Shown here: positions 1 through 9,433 of the stretch, in pieces
Layout: each line of letters starts with the position of its first letter
Position numbering within the stretch: position 1 is the first letter of the stretch
Assembly: GCA_946410085.1 (NCBI GenBank)
Contig: CAMJZA010000005.1
Span: forward strand, 1-64,000
Reading direction: 5' to 3'
Length of the DNA: 64,000 nt
From: an uncultured Treponema sp.
GTDB lineage: Bacteria > Spirochaetota > Spirochaetia > Treponematales > Treponemataceae
The notes under the pieces: model-generated
What the model was told of the DNA's origin: nothing
The model's database searches: none
What the model saw: the letters and a program-made list of their open reading frames with translations, nothing else
Position numbers and translations under genes: made by a program

Positions 1-7
1 ACCAAAC

Positions 8-41
8 AAAAAAGCCGTCCTGCAGCAGGACGGCTTTTTTG
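8..41. terminator. Bidirectional rho-independent terminator
   Basis: A perfect 9-bp stem (gccgtcctg at 14-22, caggacggc at 26-34) with a 3-base loop is flanked by an A run on the left and a T run on the right. It can therefore end transcription in both directions, for a plus-strand gene lying left of the window and for the minus-strand receptor gene that follows. Confidence 0.85.
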
Positions 42-103
42 TTTCCGAAAACCCCGCCGCTCACTATCATGCGCACGGGGCCGGGGGACATACCGGCTGG
101 CAA

Positions 104-132
104 TGTCCGGAAACAAAGAGAGTTTCCGGACA
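104..132. other. Perfect 11-bp inverted repeat downstream of the receptor gene
   Basis: TGTCCGGAAAC at 104-114 pairs with GTTTCCGGACA at 122-132 around a 7-base loop, just past the stop of the minus-strand receptor gene. It lacks a T run, so it could be an mRNA 3'-end stabilising hairpin or a protein site rather than an intrinsic terminator. Confidence 0.5.
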
Positions 133-139
133 GGCCGCA

Positions 140-2221
140 TCATGTTTCAAAGCTGTCAATCTGGGTTCCGATGCGGTAAATTGACCCGGAAACCGAGGTT
201 GCAATGTTCAGGAGATCATCGTCAGACGTCTCAAGCTGCTTGACATAGTTTTCCATCTGGTCAATATGGTTCTGCACGGACTCGGACGACTGCTTCAGGC
301 TCGTAACGTCATTGATGATGTCCTTTCTGGCTCCGTCAACGTCATCGGAAGCCGTCTTAACCTGACCGGTCGCATCGTTCATCGCACTCAGCGCCTCGCC
401 GATCTGTTTTGATCCTGCGGCCTGCTCATCCATTGCGTACTTGATTTCCTTTACCATGTCGCCCGTCGTTCCAATTTTGTCCATAACAGCCATGAAGGAC
501 TTGTCGGCCAGGTCGGACGAAGCAACGACAGAAGAAATGGCAGTCAGAATGCCCTTGAGCTGCAGGCCGATTTTCTTTGACTGTGCCGAAGAGTTCTCGG
601 ACAGCTTACGGATTTCGTCCGCAACAACGGCAAAGCCCTGTCCCGCTTCACCGGCATGGGCTGCCTCGATGGCTGCATTCATTGCAAGGAGGTTCGTCTG
701 GTTCGCAATGGAAGAAATGACGGAGTTTGCCTCATTAAGCATCTTGGACTGCTCTTCTATCTGCTGGATCTGCACGTTTACCTTACGTTGCTGCTCAATG
801 CCGTTGTCAACATCGCCGCTCAGGTTTCCGAACTCGCTTGCCATGTGCTGGATGGAGTTGCTGACGGACTGGATGCTGCTGATCATCTCGGTAACGGCAC
901 TGGAAGCCTGCTCAACGCTCTCGTCCTGATTCCGCAGCAGTTCGCGCAGACCGTTCACGGCGTCAGAGATGCGGTCAACGGCCGCAACCGTACTGCCGAC
1001 CTTCTCATGCTGTATGTCAACCTCGTCCCCGACACGCTTGATGCCGGAAAGCATATCGCCCAGAGAATCTGCATTCTTCTGAACCAGATTGCTCAGCTCA
1101 TCACCATAACCCCGCAGGTCATTCTTGGACTTCTTGAGGTCGCTGATAATCTCCTGCAGCTTGGCGACAAAGGCATTGAAGCCGCCGACCACCTGGCCAA
1201 GTTCATCCTGCGCACCGGATCCGGCAAGACGGCGGGTCAGGTCAGCATGTCCCTGGGAAATCTCATTCATCGAGCTTCCGACCACCTGCAGGGGCTTTAT
1301 GGTTGACCTGACAACAACAATACCGATTATGATAGCCAGAATCAGGGCAACAATACAGATGATAACCATTGCAACAAGCAGCTGACTGATACCGCCGTAG
1401 AAATCACTGTAGGGCGCAGCACAGATGACCGACCAGCTGCAGTCCTTGACCGGCTGGTAGGTAACTGCCATCTTCCTGCCGACACTCTCGTCAAAATAGA
1501 CAATCGTGCCTGATGACCCGTTCAGAATGTCTGCAACAATCGGCTTAAAGCCGGCAGACGCCTCATCACTGAGCTTTACGGCACTTTTAACCTTTTCAAT
1601 GTCCTCGTGTGCGATGATGGCGCCGGTTTTCCGGTCTACGATATAGGGATGCGATTTTTCCCCGACGGTAATGCCCTGTACGGTATGACACAGGGCCTCA
1701 CTGTTCACGACGGATGCGATAACGCCCATGACGCTGCCCGACTCGCTGAAAATCGGCATGCCGTAGTAGGTGCAGACATGCCCGTTTACCTTACTGTAGC
1801 CCGGCTCCTGAATATAGTACTTCCCCTTGAGGGCGTTCGCAATGTAGGCCCGTTCGTGCAGGTCGCTCCATTTACCGGTTGTCGCATAGCCGATGCCTTC
1901 ACCGTTATAGATGCCCATGCCGAGGTAGCCTTCCTCTCCCTTGACGGCAGAGTTCACGAGCTCCCACTTGTCGTGCAGGTCTACATTGGGATCCCGGATT
2001 ACCGACAGCTTTGCCATGGCCGTCAGCATCTTGACTTCACGATCATTTATATTGAAAATATCTGACGCTGTTGCATGGGCAAGGTCCATATTTCCCGTCC
2101 GAACCGCATCAGTCAGCTCACTTTGAGCCTTCCGGTAAGAGAAAAAGACGACCGCCAGACAGGTCAGTACAATCATGAACGACTGGGCTGCTATGATTTT
2201 TGTCTTTATACCAAGTACCAT
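140..2221 (-). CDS. Methyl-accepting chemotaxis protein (Cache-type receptor)
   Basis: Inner-membrane chemoreceptor of 693 residues that senses a periplasmic ligand and controls the CheA kinase. A first membrane helix lies at about residues 8-30, a periplasmic Cache sensor at about 35-280 and a second helix at about 282-310. HAMP follows, then the signalling coiled coil with the conserved hairpin tip ([18 protein letters not shown]) near residues 505-530. The start has a GAGGAG ribosome site. It follows the minus-strand gene ending at 2276 by 54 bases with no terminator between, so the two are probably cotranscribed. The ligand cannot be told from sequence. Confidence 0.93.
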   Translation of the reverse strand: MVLGIKTKIIAAQSFMIVLTCLAVVFFSYRKAQSELTDAVRTGNMDLAHATASDIFNINDREVKMLTAMAKLSVIRDPNVDLHDKWELVNSAVKGEEGYLGMGIYNGEGIGYATTGKWSDLHERAYIANALKGKYYIQEPGYSKVNGHVCTYYGMPIFSESGSVMGVIASVVNSEALCHTVQGITVGEKSHPYIVDRKTGAIIAHEDIEKVKSAVKLSDEASAGFKPIVADILNGSSGTIVYFDESVGRKMAVTYQPVKDCSWSVICAAPYSDFYGGISQLLVAMVIICIVALILAIIIGIVVVRSTIKPLQVVGSSMNEISQGHADLTRRLAGSGAQDELGQVVGGFNAFVAKLQEIISDLKKSKNDLRGYGDELSNLVQKNADSLGDMLSGIKRVGDEVDIQHEKVGSTVAAVDRISDAVNGLRELLRNQDESVEQASSAVTEMISSIQSVSNSIQHMASEFGNLSGDVDNGIEQQRKVNVQIQQIEEQSKMLNEANSVISSIANQTNLLAMNAAIEAAHAGEAGQGFAVVADEIRKLSENSSAQSKKIGLQLKGILTAISSVVASSDLADKSFMAVMDKIGTTGDMVKEIKYAMDEQAAGSKQIGEALSAMNDATGQVKTASDDVDGARKDIINDVTSLKQSSESVQNHIDQMENYVKQLETSDDDLLNIATSVSGSIYRIGTQIDSFET

Positions 2222-2275
2222 GCTACAGAATCTCCTCTATTGTTTCATTATCGGTCTTTTATGCTTTTTCAGGTA

Positions 2276-3088
2276 TCAGGAAGTAAAGGCTGACTCCAAG
2301 GCCTCTTTGCGCTCTGCACTGATCATATCATAGATTTTCTTGTTCAGCTGTCCCTTTACGGCAGGCTCCAGCTCCGGGGAGCCGTCTTCCTTTACGAACA
2401 TGAAGATACCGCAGTTCATGCCGCCCCTGCTGTGCTTCATGACCAGAACCGCATCACTCGTAAAGTGCAGGCCGTTAAAATGCACGTCCACACGGTTAAA
2501 ACGGTCATACACCCGGGCTTCAAGGGCTTCTTCAAAAACACAGCAGAAATACGCCCTGCTTATGTCCTTGAGTTGAGCCGTCGCATGAGGAAACACGACG
2601 CTGCAGCCCGCATTTCCATCTGCACGGACAATCTTGCGCCGTCCCCGGCCCCCTGCGCCGGCAAGCGTTTCAAGAATCCGCTCGAAATCCTCAGAAGCAT
2701 TCCCTTTCAGGGCAAGGATGCCGGCATTTATCCTGGCATCATTCTGATAGTAACTCTCAATCTGGTAGCTGTCCGCCGCAGAAGGAAGTGCCTTGAGAAC
2801 AATGCCAATCTTCTCTGAAGAGCGGTGCCTTGCACACAAGTCCTTGATGTAGGACTTCCAGTCTATGCCTGCAAGCGTAGAATCGATATTAAAAAAGAGA
2901 ATACAACCCGGGAACAGACGTATGACATCCTCAACTTTCTTCTTCAGCATGGATGCACTTATATCAGACAATCCGTAGGCCTCATAGCCGTGGGACATGA
3001 GCCGCTCCAGACAGGAGTCTGGTATCAGAACCCCGTCCGGTGCTATAAAAAAGGTCTTCCTGCCTACAATTGCAACATCTTCTACCAT
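2276..3088 (-). CDS. Uncharacterised protein cotranscribed with a chemoreceptor
   Basis: 270 residues if begun at the ATG at 3088. The open frame extends 94 residues further upstream, but that stretch is low-quality, Arg-rich and overlaps the divergent gene. I do not recognise the family with confidence. The N-terminal 90 residues look like an alternating beta/alpha receiver-like fold. The C-terminal part (DISRAYFCCVFEE, then YDRFNRVDVHFNG) has a hint of a PilZ-like beta barrel but lacks the full RxxxR motif. Its place upstream of a chemoreceptor and near a c-di-GMP phosphodiesterase fits a signalling role; this is inference. A consensus promoter ends 7 bases before the ATG, so the transcript should have no leader. 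Confidence 0.6.
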   Translation of the reverse strand: MVEDVAIVGRKTFFIAPDGVLIPDSCLERLMSHGYEAYGLSDISASMLKKKVEDVIRLFPGCILFFNIDSTLAGIDWKSYIKDLCARHRSSEKIGIVLKALPSAADSYQIESYYQNDARINAGILALKGNASEDFERILETLAGAGGRGRRKIVRADGNAGCSVVFPHATAQLKDISRAYFCCVFEEALEARVYDRFNRVDVHFNGLHFTSDAVLVMKHSRGGMNCGIFMFVKEDGSPELEPAVKGQLNKKIYDMISAERKEALESAFTS

Positions 3089-3124
3089 ATTTTTCAGTAT
3101 ACCATATAATCTGTATAGAAACAA
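3089..3124 (-). promoter_or_regulatory. Promoter for a leaderless transcript (gene starting at 3088)
   Basis: Read on the minus strand: TTGTTT (3119-3124), 17-base spacer, TATACT (3096-3101), then only 7 bases to the ATG. The transcription start would fall at or next to the start codon, and no Shine-Dalgarno sequence is present. Confidence 0.65.
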
Positions 3125-3171
3125 GTTTTTTCGACCGGGCCCCACCGGGAATGCACCGGGGACGCGGCTAC

Positions 3172-3201
3172 TTGGAACAAGGCTGCCGCACATGCTATAC
3201 T
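3172..3201 (+). promoter_or_regulatory. Sigma-70-type promoter upstream of the Rsm22-like gene
   Basis: TTGGAA (3172-3177), 18-base spacer, extended -10 TGC-TATACT (3196-3201). The predicted start lies about 14 bases before the ATG at 3222, with GGAG between, giving a very short leader. Confidence 0.55.
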
Positions 3202-3221
3202 GCCATACCGGAGCACCACGA

Positions 3222-4559
3222 ATGGAACAGAAAAGCCTCCTCCAGACGCACGTCAATACACTGATTTCCCTTGCCTCGGGCCAGGATACACGGACAGCCG
3301 GCAGGCGGACGGGAAAAGCCGACCTGAACCGGATTGCGGCAGCCCTCCTCCGCCTGCAGCGGGGCCTCACCGGCGAGCGGAAGCTTGCAGGCGGGCACTA
3401 TATGGACGAAAAAGCCCTGCTTTCCGCATATCTCCTCTATTACTGGCCGGTCTCCTACCAGCAGATGCGGTATATCCTCAGGCAGCTTCCCGGAGATTTT
3501 CTGCCCTCCTCACCGTGCACGGTAGGCAGGGAGTTTGCCATCCTTGATGTCGGTTCCGGCCCCGGACCAGCTTCCGCCGCACTCTGCGACTTCCTCCTGC
3601 AGGGGCAGAAGGACAAAACGGCCCCGCGTACCCGCAGCCAGCTTTCCCGTGCAGTTTCCGTGACCTTTACCGACCACGCTCCCCAGGCCCTTGCCCTTGC
3701 AAAGGCCCTTTTTGACCGGGACTTCCCTTCGGTGCAGGTACAGAGCCGGGTCGTCAACCTGGAACAGAATTCCGGGCAGGGAAAGCCCCCCCTGTCTCCG
3801 CTTCTGCCCGAAGCACAGGCCGGGAAACGATTCTCCGCAGTCCTCTTCAGCCATTCACTCAACGAACTGTGGCAGGGTCGGGAAAACCGGATTGCACGAA
3901 GAACGGCGCTTATCGGGCAGGTACTTGACCTTTATATGGAAGAAAACGCCCTTCTCATCCTGTGCGAACCGGCCCAGACGCAGAGCAGCCGGGAACTCAT
4001 CGCCGTACGGGATGCCCTCCTCGCCGCCAGGACGGACCTGCAGCTGATCGCCCCCTGCGTTGCGGAAGGCTTCCCCTGCCCCGCACTCCTGCAGGGAGAC
4101 GGCAGCACCTGCCATGCGGAAGGAAGCTGGGAAGCCGTTGAACCGGCCAGTTCCCTTGCGGAAGCGGCGGGACTTGACCGCCAGAGCATCAAGATGGCCT
4201 ACTTTGCCTTCCGCAAGGGGGCGTCAGAAAAGTCTGACAGCGGAGTCAGTGCGGGGACACCCGCAGCAGCAGCGGGGCAGCACAGCCGGGAAGCGGACCT
4301 GTCAGGCGGAAGCTTTACCGCACGGATTGTCTCCGATGCCATGCTCAATAAGGCGGGCCGGGTCCGTTTTGTCCTCTGTGACGGAAAACAGCGCTTCAGC
4401 CTGTCGGCAAAGAAAGGCGATGCAGGCGCGGGAGCAAAAGGCTTCTGGAATCTGAAGCGGGGAAAACGCATCACGGTACGGGGAGCTGAACGCCGGGGAG
4501 AAGCGGAAAAACCGTCCTTTGCCATGACGGACGGGACCAAACTGACGGTTCTGGACTGA
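3222..4559 (+). CDS. Rsm22/METTL17-family methyltransferase
   Basis: 445 residues from the ATG at 3222; the frame is open further upstream but that part overlaps a divergent promoter. The class I methyltransferase signature ILDVGSGPGPAS sits near residue 105. The family hallmark FSHSLNEL follows, and a Cys cluster (C, then CP, then CH) lies at about residues 275-300, the position where Rsm22/METTL17 proteins bind an Fe-S cluster. The C-terminal 90 residues look like a small basic beta domain. Family members associate with the small ribosomal subunit during its assembly; the RNA target here is not known. It ends 33 bases from the convergent phosphodiesterase gene. Confidence 0.8.
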   Translation: MEQKSLLQTHVNTLISLASGQDTRTAGRRTGKADLNRIAAALLRLQRGLTGERKLAGGHYMDEKALLSAYLLYYWPVSYQQMRYILRQLPGDFLPSSPCTVGREFAILDVGSGPGPASAALCDFLLQGQKDKTAPRTRSQLSRAVSVTFTDHAPQALALAKALFDRDFPSVQVQSRVVNLEQNSGQGKPPLSPLLPEAQAGKRFSAVLFSHSLNELWQGRENRIARRTALIGQVLDLYMEENALLILCEPAQTQSSRELIAVRDALLAARTDLQLIAPCVAEGFPCPALLQGDGSTCHAEGSWEAVEPASSLAEAAGLDRQSIKMAYFAFRKGASEKSDSGVSAGTPAAAAGQHSREADLSGGSFTARIVSDAMLNKAGRVRFVLCDGKQRFSLSAKKGDAGAGAKGFWNLKRGKRITVRGAERRGEAEKPSFAMTDGTKLTVLD

Positions 4560-4592
4560 AAAGGCAGGACTGACAGCCCTGCAATGGCAGCT

Positions 4593-6404
4593 TCAGGCGT
4601 TTTCCTGCGTCTCGACCTTCAAATCGTTTTCAAGCGACTGGATGACGTTCATCTCTCCGCTGAGGATCTTGTCGCAGAGGTACTTCGGCATCGGCTTTCC
4701 TTTCAGGAAGCCCTGCACGTTCACCTTCTTTTCCCCGAAGCCCTTGAGCGTCTCGTACTGCTCGTTCGTTTCGACCCCTTCGGCAACGGTATCCAGTCCC
4801 ATCTTCGCCACCATAGAGACGATGCTTTCCGTAATCTCGGTTTCCTTGTTTCCCGCAAGGGTTATGTTTTCAATGAAGGACTTGTCTATCTTGAGGGTAC
4901 TGATGGGAAGGACACGCAGGTAGCGGATTGAAGAGTAGCCGGTTCCAAAGTCATCGAGGGAAATGCTGATTTCCATGTCCTTAATCTGATTGAGTTTGGC
5001 AAGTATGTCGTCAAAGTCATCGATGAGGATGCCTTCGGTAATCTCCAGCTCCAGATGCTTGGGATTCACCTTGGACCAGAGGACCTTGTCGCGGAGCTTC
5101 TTCATGAAATTCTTCTCCTTGAACTGCAGGGGAGAAATATTCACGCTCAGGATACCGTCGAAGTTTTTATCCCGCTCCCACTGGGAGAGCGTCATCAATG
5201 CCGTATCTATGACCCAATCGCCGATCGGAATGACAAGCCGGGACTCTTCCGCAAGGGGGATGAACTTTTCCGGGCTCACCCAGCCCATCTCACTGTCATG
5301 CCAGCGCAGCAGGGCCTCAAAGCCCCGGAGCCTGCCGGTTGCAACCTCAAACTGGGGCTGGTAATAGAGCTGGAAGAGGCGTTTTTTCAGCGCTTCTGAA
5401 AGCTTGCCTTCCATGTCAATGCGGTGGAGGAAGACATCCTTTATCTGTTTTTCAAAGTTGCAGATGCGGTTCCGCCCCTGCTTCTTGGCATCGCTCAGCG
5501 CAAGGTCGGTATACTTTAACAGTTCCTCTTCCGTCTGCGCATCATCGGGGAAAATCGCAAGACCGCCGGAAAGTCCGATGCCAATCTCGTTCATCCGCCT
5601 GCGCAGCTCGTTCCCGATGTTCTCAAGCGGCTGAGCTGACTTCAAATGCCGCATGAGGATAAAGAACTCATCGCTCGAAAAGCGGAAGCAGGAAATGGAC
5701 GCCGTTTCCAGGCTGTGCAGAAGGCTGGAAAACTTGATGATAAGTTCATCTCCCACGGTATGCCCCTGGGAGTCGTTTATGTGCTTGAGGTTATCCAAGT
5801 CTACCAGGAGCAGGCCGAACTTTCCCCCGTTCGCCTTCGCGTCTTCAATGGCCTCCGCGATGGTATTGCTCAAACTCGCCCTGTTGTGCAGCGTCGTCAG
5901 GGAATCATAATAGACGGAATAGCGCAGCTGTTCATTCAGAATCTTCACGCTGTCCAGCTTGGACTGCAGGCTGGCCCGGCTTATGCTGAGCTCTTCGGTC
6001 AGCGCGGCAAGGCGCTCGTTCTGCCGCCGCAGCTGCATCTCGGTTTCCGTCCCCTTGCTGATGTCGAACAGCATCACCGTGACGCAGTTGTCGTCAATCG
6101 GCGTAACGACCATCTTGACGTGGCACTTGGTCATAAAGGAATAAAAGGTCCGCTCAAGAATCCGGTTATCGTAGACGCAGGTCTTGAACAGCTGCATCCA
6201 GTCTATGTCGGCATGCATCTTATCCTGCATCTGGGAAAGCAGGATATGGAGCTTGAAGTTGTTTGCCGTCAGATAGGCAAAGCTGTTGTTCTGATACTCC
6301 AGTCTGACATCAACGATCTCTTTTTTCTCATTATAGACGGGACCGGCGACAGCCAGAGCCTGGGGCAGGGTGTCAAATATCTTCTTAAAGGCTGTCGTTT
6401 CCAT
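4593..6404 (-). CDS. Cyclic-di-GMP phosphodiesterase (PAS-like, degenerate GGDEF, EAL)
   Basis: 603 residues and no membrane helix. An N-terminal PAS-like sensor (about 1-120) is followed by a short coiled coil, a GGDEF domain (about 165-330) and an EAL domain (about 335-590). The GGDEF motif reads SSDEF (near residue 246), so diguanylate cyclase activity is unlikely. The EAL side keeps the catalytic set: EALLRW, VNISPLQ, LEITE, DDFGTGYSS, KIDKSF, AEGVET. It therefore probably degrades c-di-GMP, with GGDEF as a regulatory module. The start has a GGAGGT ribosome site 13 bases upstream. It lies between two chemoreceptors, which suggests a motility role. Confidence 0.88.
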   Translation of the reverse strand: METTAFKKIFDTLPQALAVAGPVYNEKKEIVDVRLEYQNNSFAYLTANNFKLHILLSQMQDKMHADIDWMQLFKTCVYDNRILERTFYSFMTKCHVKMVVTPIDDNCVTVMLFDISKGTETEMQLRRQNERLAALTEELSISRASLQSKLDSVKILNEQLRYSVYYDSLTTLHNRASLSNTIAEAIEDAKANGGKFGLLLVDLDNLKHINDSQGHTVGDELIIKFSSLLHSLETASISCFRFSSDEFFILMRHLKSAQPLENIGNELRRRMNEIGIGLSGGLAIFPDDAQTEEELLKYTDLALSDAKKQGRNRICNFEKQIKDVFLHRIDMEGKLSEALKKRLFQLYYQPQFEVATGRLRGFEALLRWHDSEMGWVSPEKFIPLAEESRLVIPIGDWVIDTALMTLSQWERDKNFDGILSVNISPLQFKEKNFMKKLRDKVLWSKVNPKHLELEITEGILIDDFDDILAKLNQIKDMEISISLDDFGTGYSSIRYLRVLPISTLKIDKSFIENITLAGNKETEITESIVSMVAKMGLDTVAEGVETNEQYETLKGFGEKKVNVQGFLKGKPMPKYLCDKILSGEMNVIQSLENDLKVETQENA

Positions 6405-6593
6405 AGTAGCGCAGGGACCTCCGTCTGTCTGTTTTCATACAGAGTATTCAATAAAACTATTCTACACTACATTTCGTTTTTCTTCAAGAAAGAGTTTCAT
6501 GCAGTTTCATGCGACTTTTTCCCGTAAAGTAGCGGAGAAACGCTTGACACTTTTTCGTATTTTATATATGATGATTTACATCAAAACCAACGT

Positions 6594-6666
6594 GCTCCCT
6601 TAGCTCAGTTGGTAGAGCAACGGACTGTTAATCCGTCTGTCGCAAGTTCAATCCTTGCAGGGGGCG
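6594..6666 (+). tRNA. tRNA-Asn (anticodon GTT)
   Basis: 73 bases folding as a full cloverleaf. The acceptor is GCTCCCT/AGGGGGC with one G-U pair. The D arm is GCTC/GAGC, the anticodon stem ACGGA/TCCGT with loop CTGTTAA, and the T arm GCAAG-TTCAATC-CTTGC. CCA is not encoded. A promoter-like TTGACA (6544-6549) precedes it. The last 19 bases are repeated exactly 203 bp downstream. Confidence 0.95.
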
Positions 6667-6667
6667 T
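6649..6667 (+). repeat. tRNA 3'-end direct repeat, copy 1
   Basis: CAATCCTTGCAGGGGGCGT inside the tRNA-Asn T arm and acceptor. The identical 19 bases recur at 6852-6870. Each copy is followed within a few bases by TTAAG and a terminator hairpin. Confidence 0.9.
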
Positions 6668-6669
6668 TT

Positions 6670-6701
6670 AAGCTTCGTCTTATCGGGCGGAGCTTTTTTT
6701 T
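6670..6701 (+). terminator. Terminator of tRNA-Asn
   Basis: A 10-bp stem with two G-U pairs (6670-6679 with 6686-6695), a 6-base loop and a run of eight T, directly after the tRNA. Confidence 0.8.
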
Positions 6702-6735
6702 ATGTCCAACAAACCGCATTCCAGGAAAACGAACC

Positions 6736-6861
6736 GCAAGGATTGAAGCGGAATGAGCGCACGGCAAGGCCGCGGAAAGGCGCCACGGACGGCGCCGTCA
6801 GCGAATGGAGCCGTCCCGGAGCGGACGGACAGGAAGTCAGGACGCGGAGGGCAATCCTTGC
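6736..6861. mobile_element. Candidate 126-bp miniature element with tRNA-derived inverted ends
   Basis: The stretch is bounded by GCAAGGATTG (6736-6745) and its inverse CAATCCTTGC (6852-6861), which is also part of the tRNA-Asn T arm. The interior is GC-rich and contains the palindrome GACGGCGCCGTC. The left 22 bases, through GAAGCGGAATGAG, recur exactly at 6919-6940, and a shorter relative lies at 34651-34689. It carries no coding capacity. It may be a non-autonomous element or a decayed tRNA tandem copy; mobility is inferred only. Confidence 0.45.
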
Positions 6862-6870
6862 AGGGGGCGT
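6852..6870 (+). repeat. tRNA 3'-end direct repeat, copy 2
   Basis: Exact copy of the last 18 bases of tRNA-Asn plus one flanking base. The rest of a tRNA is absent, so this is not a second functional tRNA gene. Confidence 0.9.
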
Positions 6871-6873
6871 CTT

Positions 6874-6902
6874 AAGACCTGTCAGTATCGGCAGGTCTTT
6901 TT
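6874..6902 (+). terminator. Terminator after the second tRNA 3'-end copy
   Basis: AAGACCTG (6874-6881) pairs with CAGGTCTT (6892-6899), followed by T residues. It mirrors the terminator behind the real tRNA and so looks like part of the duplicated unit. Confidence 0.75.
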
Positions 6903-6918
6903 CATTTTAAACAAATCT

Positions 6919-6940
6919 GCAAGGATTGAAGCGGAATGAG
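6919..6940 (+). repeat. Second copy of the miniature element's left end
   Basis: 22 bases identical to 6736-6757. With the tRNA copy at 6852-6863 it forms a perfect 12-bp inverted repeat (CAATCCTTGCAG / CTGCAAGGATTG). No matching right end is seen before the next gene. Confidence 0.8.
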
Positions 6941-7004
6941 TGCCGTGCGGAAACTGTACTTGGCCCGTACCGTTCCCGCCAACACCCCTGCAGAAACAAA
7001 AAAA

Positions 7005-7028
7005 GCCTGTCTGTCCGACAGGCTTTTT
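7005..7028. terminator. Bidirectional terminator downstream of the second receptor gene
   Basis: Stem GCCTGTC/GACAGGC with a 5-base loop, an A run on the left and a T run on the right. It can end the minus-strand receptor transcript. Confidence 0.85.
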
Positions 7029-7078
7029 CCAAGCTATCCGGTCACCGGTGACGGACAGCTTACGGTAAGGTCAAGCGG

Positions 7079-9178
7079 TCAGACCTTGAACTGGTCTATC
7101 TCGTTGCCAATCTTTTCGATGGAATCCTTCACCCGCTCCGAAATGCTGCTCAGCGTAGAACCGCTTTCATCGATTCTCCGCGCGCCCGCCGACATCTCAT
7201 CAATGCCGGACTGCATGGCCTCCGTAAACTTCTGAAGGCGGACGACCTCCTGCAGGATGACCTTGTTGCCCTCGTTCATCTCGGTTGCGGCGTTGCGGAC
7301 TTCCACCGTACTGTCGTTCATGTTGTGCAGGGCAGAGATAATCTGCTGAGAACCGGACTTCTGCTCCTCCATAGCCGCTTTAATGTGCGTTACAAGCCCG
7401 TCAGTCTCCGTAATCTGATCCGTCACGGAAGAAAATGCCTGGCTTGAGTCGGCGGACGCGCTGACGACCGTCGCAATCAGCGACTGAATATTCTTCAGCT
7501 GCAGGCCGATCGTTTTGGACTGCTGGCTTGACGTCTCGGAAAGCTTACGGATTTCATCGGAAACGACCGCAAAGCCCTTTCCCGCCTCACCGGCATGGGC
7601 CGCCTCGATTGCGGCATTCATGGCAAGGAGGTTCGTCTGCTTGGCGATATTGGAGATGGTTGCGTTTGCCGCCTGCAGCATCGTGGACTGCTGCTCAATC
7701 TGCCGTATCTGGCTGTCAACGGCCTGCTGCTTGGTAATGCCGCCCTGTGCCTGTTCCTCGAGCAGGTTGAACGAAGACGCCATCTTGTCCACGGAATGAT
7801 TGACGGACTCAATGTTGCCGATCATCTGCTCAACCGCACTCGATGCTTCCGACACGACGGCGGACTGATTTTCGATCATGCGCTTGAGCGATTCGATGTT
7901 GGAAGCAATCTCATTCACCGACGCACTCGTCTGGTTCACGCTCGAGACCTGATTCTCTATCTGGCCGGAAATCGTCGCGATGTTCGAGATGATTTCCCGG
8001 ATGGACGCCGACGTTTCCTGCGCACTGCCGCTCATGTCGTTGCCCGCAGCATCAAGCTGCGCCCGGGACTGCTGTATGTCGCTCATAATGCCCTGCAGCT
8101 TTTCCGTAAAGAGGTTAAAGCCCTTGACCACGTCGCCGATTTCATCGTTGGAAGCCTCGTCAATGCGCTGGGTCAGGTCTGCATGACCGCTCGCAATCCT
8201 CGTAATGGACGCCTTGACAGTCTTGAGCGGCTTGAACAGGAGGGCAATCAGCAGGACCGTTATGAGGGACGAAAGCGCGAGGCTGGCAAACATGACCCAC
8301 ACCATGGACCCTTTCATCGCAAACAGGGATGCAAAATATACCTTATAGGGGGCGACGGCAAAGACAGTCCAGTCCGTTCCCGGTACCTTCTTGTACGACG
8401 CAATGAGATGGGCCTTCAGGCTGGGATCAAAGAAGTCCTCTACCCCTTCCCTGCCTTCGAATATGTGATTCAGGATAAGCCCGAGCCCCTGTGTCTCATC
8501 GAGTTTTTCCCCGCTGTCCGTTTCGTCGGTCCCCTCGTTGGCATTGGCAATCGTCACCCTCGTCTTGTAGTTTATGACGGACGGATGCATGCCGCCGCCC
8601 ATATCAATGGAAGAAATGGTGTCATAGACCGAATTTCCGCCGATAACCATAACAACGGCACCGATGGGCTTCCCGTTCTTATCGTAGACAGGAACACCGT
8701 AGTGCTGCAGGACGGAATTCGTGATTGCGCTCATGGCCGGGTCAGAAACGAAATCCTTACCGGCAAAGGACTGCTGAAAGTAGGGACGGCTTGCAAAATT
8801 AATGATGCGCCCGTCGCCCGTAATGGCATTGCCTTCCTTGTCATAGAAGGCGATATTCTCATAATACCCGCCGAGCGCCCCCGCAATACCCGCAAGCTGC
8901 CTGGTCTTTTCTTCGAGGGAAACTGTTTCATCCTTTATAAAGGCCTGTTCTGCAAGGAAATGGAGAGCCGCAAAGTTCTTCGCATTGACAGCCGCAATCT
9001 GATTCGCAACATCATCGGCAACCGATGACAGATGGTCATTGACGCTCTTATTCATGCCTTTCGCCGCAATCCGGTAGCTGATAAGGCTTATCGCAATATT
9101 GGAAACAATGACGACAGACAGAAAAATAACCAGCAGTTTAATCGTAATCGGAACACGGAACGATGACTTCTGGGACAT
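7079..9178 (-). CDS. Methyl-accepting chemotaxis protein
   Basis: 699 residues with the same architecture as the receptor at 140-2221: membrane helix at about 13-34, periplasmic Cache-like sensor to about 285, second helix near 290-315, HAMP, then a long signalling coiled coil with the tip [18 protein letters not shown] near residue 520. The signalling half is close to the first receptor while the sensor is quite different, so the two probably answer to different ligands. A GGAGG site precedes the ATG, and TATAAT lies about 50 bases further up, so this gene has an ordinary leader. Confidence 0.93.
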   Translation of the reverse strand: MSQKSSFRVPITIKLLVIFLSVVIVSNIAISLISYRIAAKGMNKSVNDHLSSVADDVANQIAAVNAKNFAALHFLAEQAFIKDETVSLEEKTRQLAGIAGALGGYYENIAFYDKEGNAITGDGRIINFASRPYFQQSFAGKDFVSDPAMSAITNSVLQHYGVPVYDKNGKPIGAVVMVIGGNSVYDTISSIDMGGGMHPSVINYKTRVTIANANEGTDETDSGEKLDETQGLGLILNHIFEGREGVEDFFDPSLKAHLIASYKKVPGTDWTVFAVAPYKVYFASLFAMKGSMVWVMFASLALSSLITVLLIALLFKPLKTVKASITRIASGHADLTQRIDEASNDEIGDVVKGFNLFTEKLQGIMSDIQQSRAQLDAAGNDMSGSAQETSASIREIISNIATISGQIENQVSSVNQTSASVNEIASNIESLKRMIENQSAVVSEASSAVEQMIGNIESVNHSVDKMASSFNLLEEQAQGGITKQQAVDSQIRQIEQQSTMLQAANATISNIAKQTNLLAMNAAIEAAHAGEAGKGFAVVSDEIRKLSETSSQQSKTIGLQLKNIQSLIATVVSASADSSQAFSSVTDQITETDGLVTHIKAAMEEQKSGSQQIISALHNMNDSTVEVRNAATEMNEGNKVILQEVVRLQKFTEAMQSGIDEMSAGARRIDESGSTLSSISERVKDSIEKIGNEIDQFKV

Positions 9179-9433
9179 AAGGCCTCCTCTGCCAGAATCA
9201 GGCGCTTTTCAGGCAGCTGTTACTGACAGCTATCATTATATACTGTTCCGGGAAAAAATCAACGCCCCAGTTCCCCTGAAATCCGGGTATGAGGACTAAA
9301 GAAAGTAAAAAAACTCTCACAGGGGCCTGCCTGCCGGCATACGGACAGGTGTACGGCAGACGCATGACATCCCGGACGCTCTGTCCGGGTCATGCTGCAG
9401 CCGCTCCGCCTTTTTAAGCTGCGCAAGCGGCTT

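Noticed and set aside
2997-3221. Longer N-terminus of the Rsm22-like protein
   Set aside because: The added 75 residues overlap the divergent gene and its promoter, and a ribosome site and promoter support the ATG at 3222.
4564-4583. Terminator between the Rsm22-like and phosphodiesterase genes
   Set aside because: A weak GCAGG/CCTGC stem without a T run on either strand is not enough to call.
6852-6870. Second tRNA-Asn gene
   Set aside because: Only the last 18 bases of the tRNA are present; the D and anticodon arms are missing.
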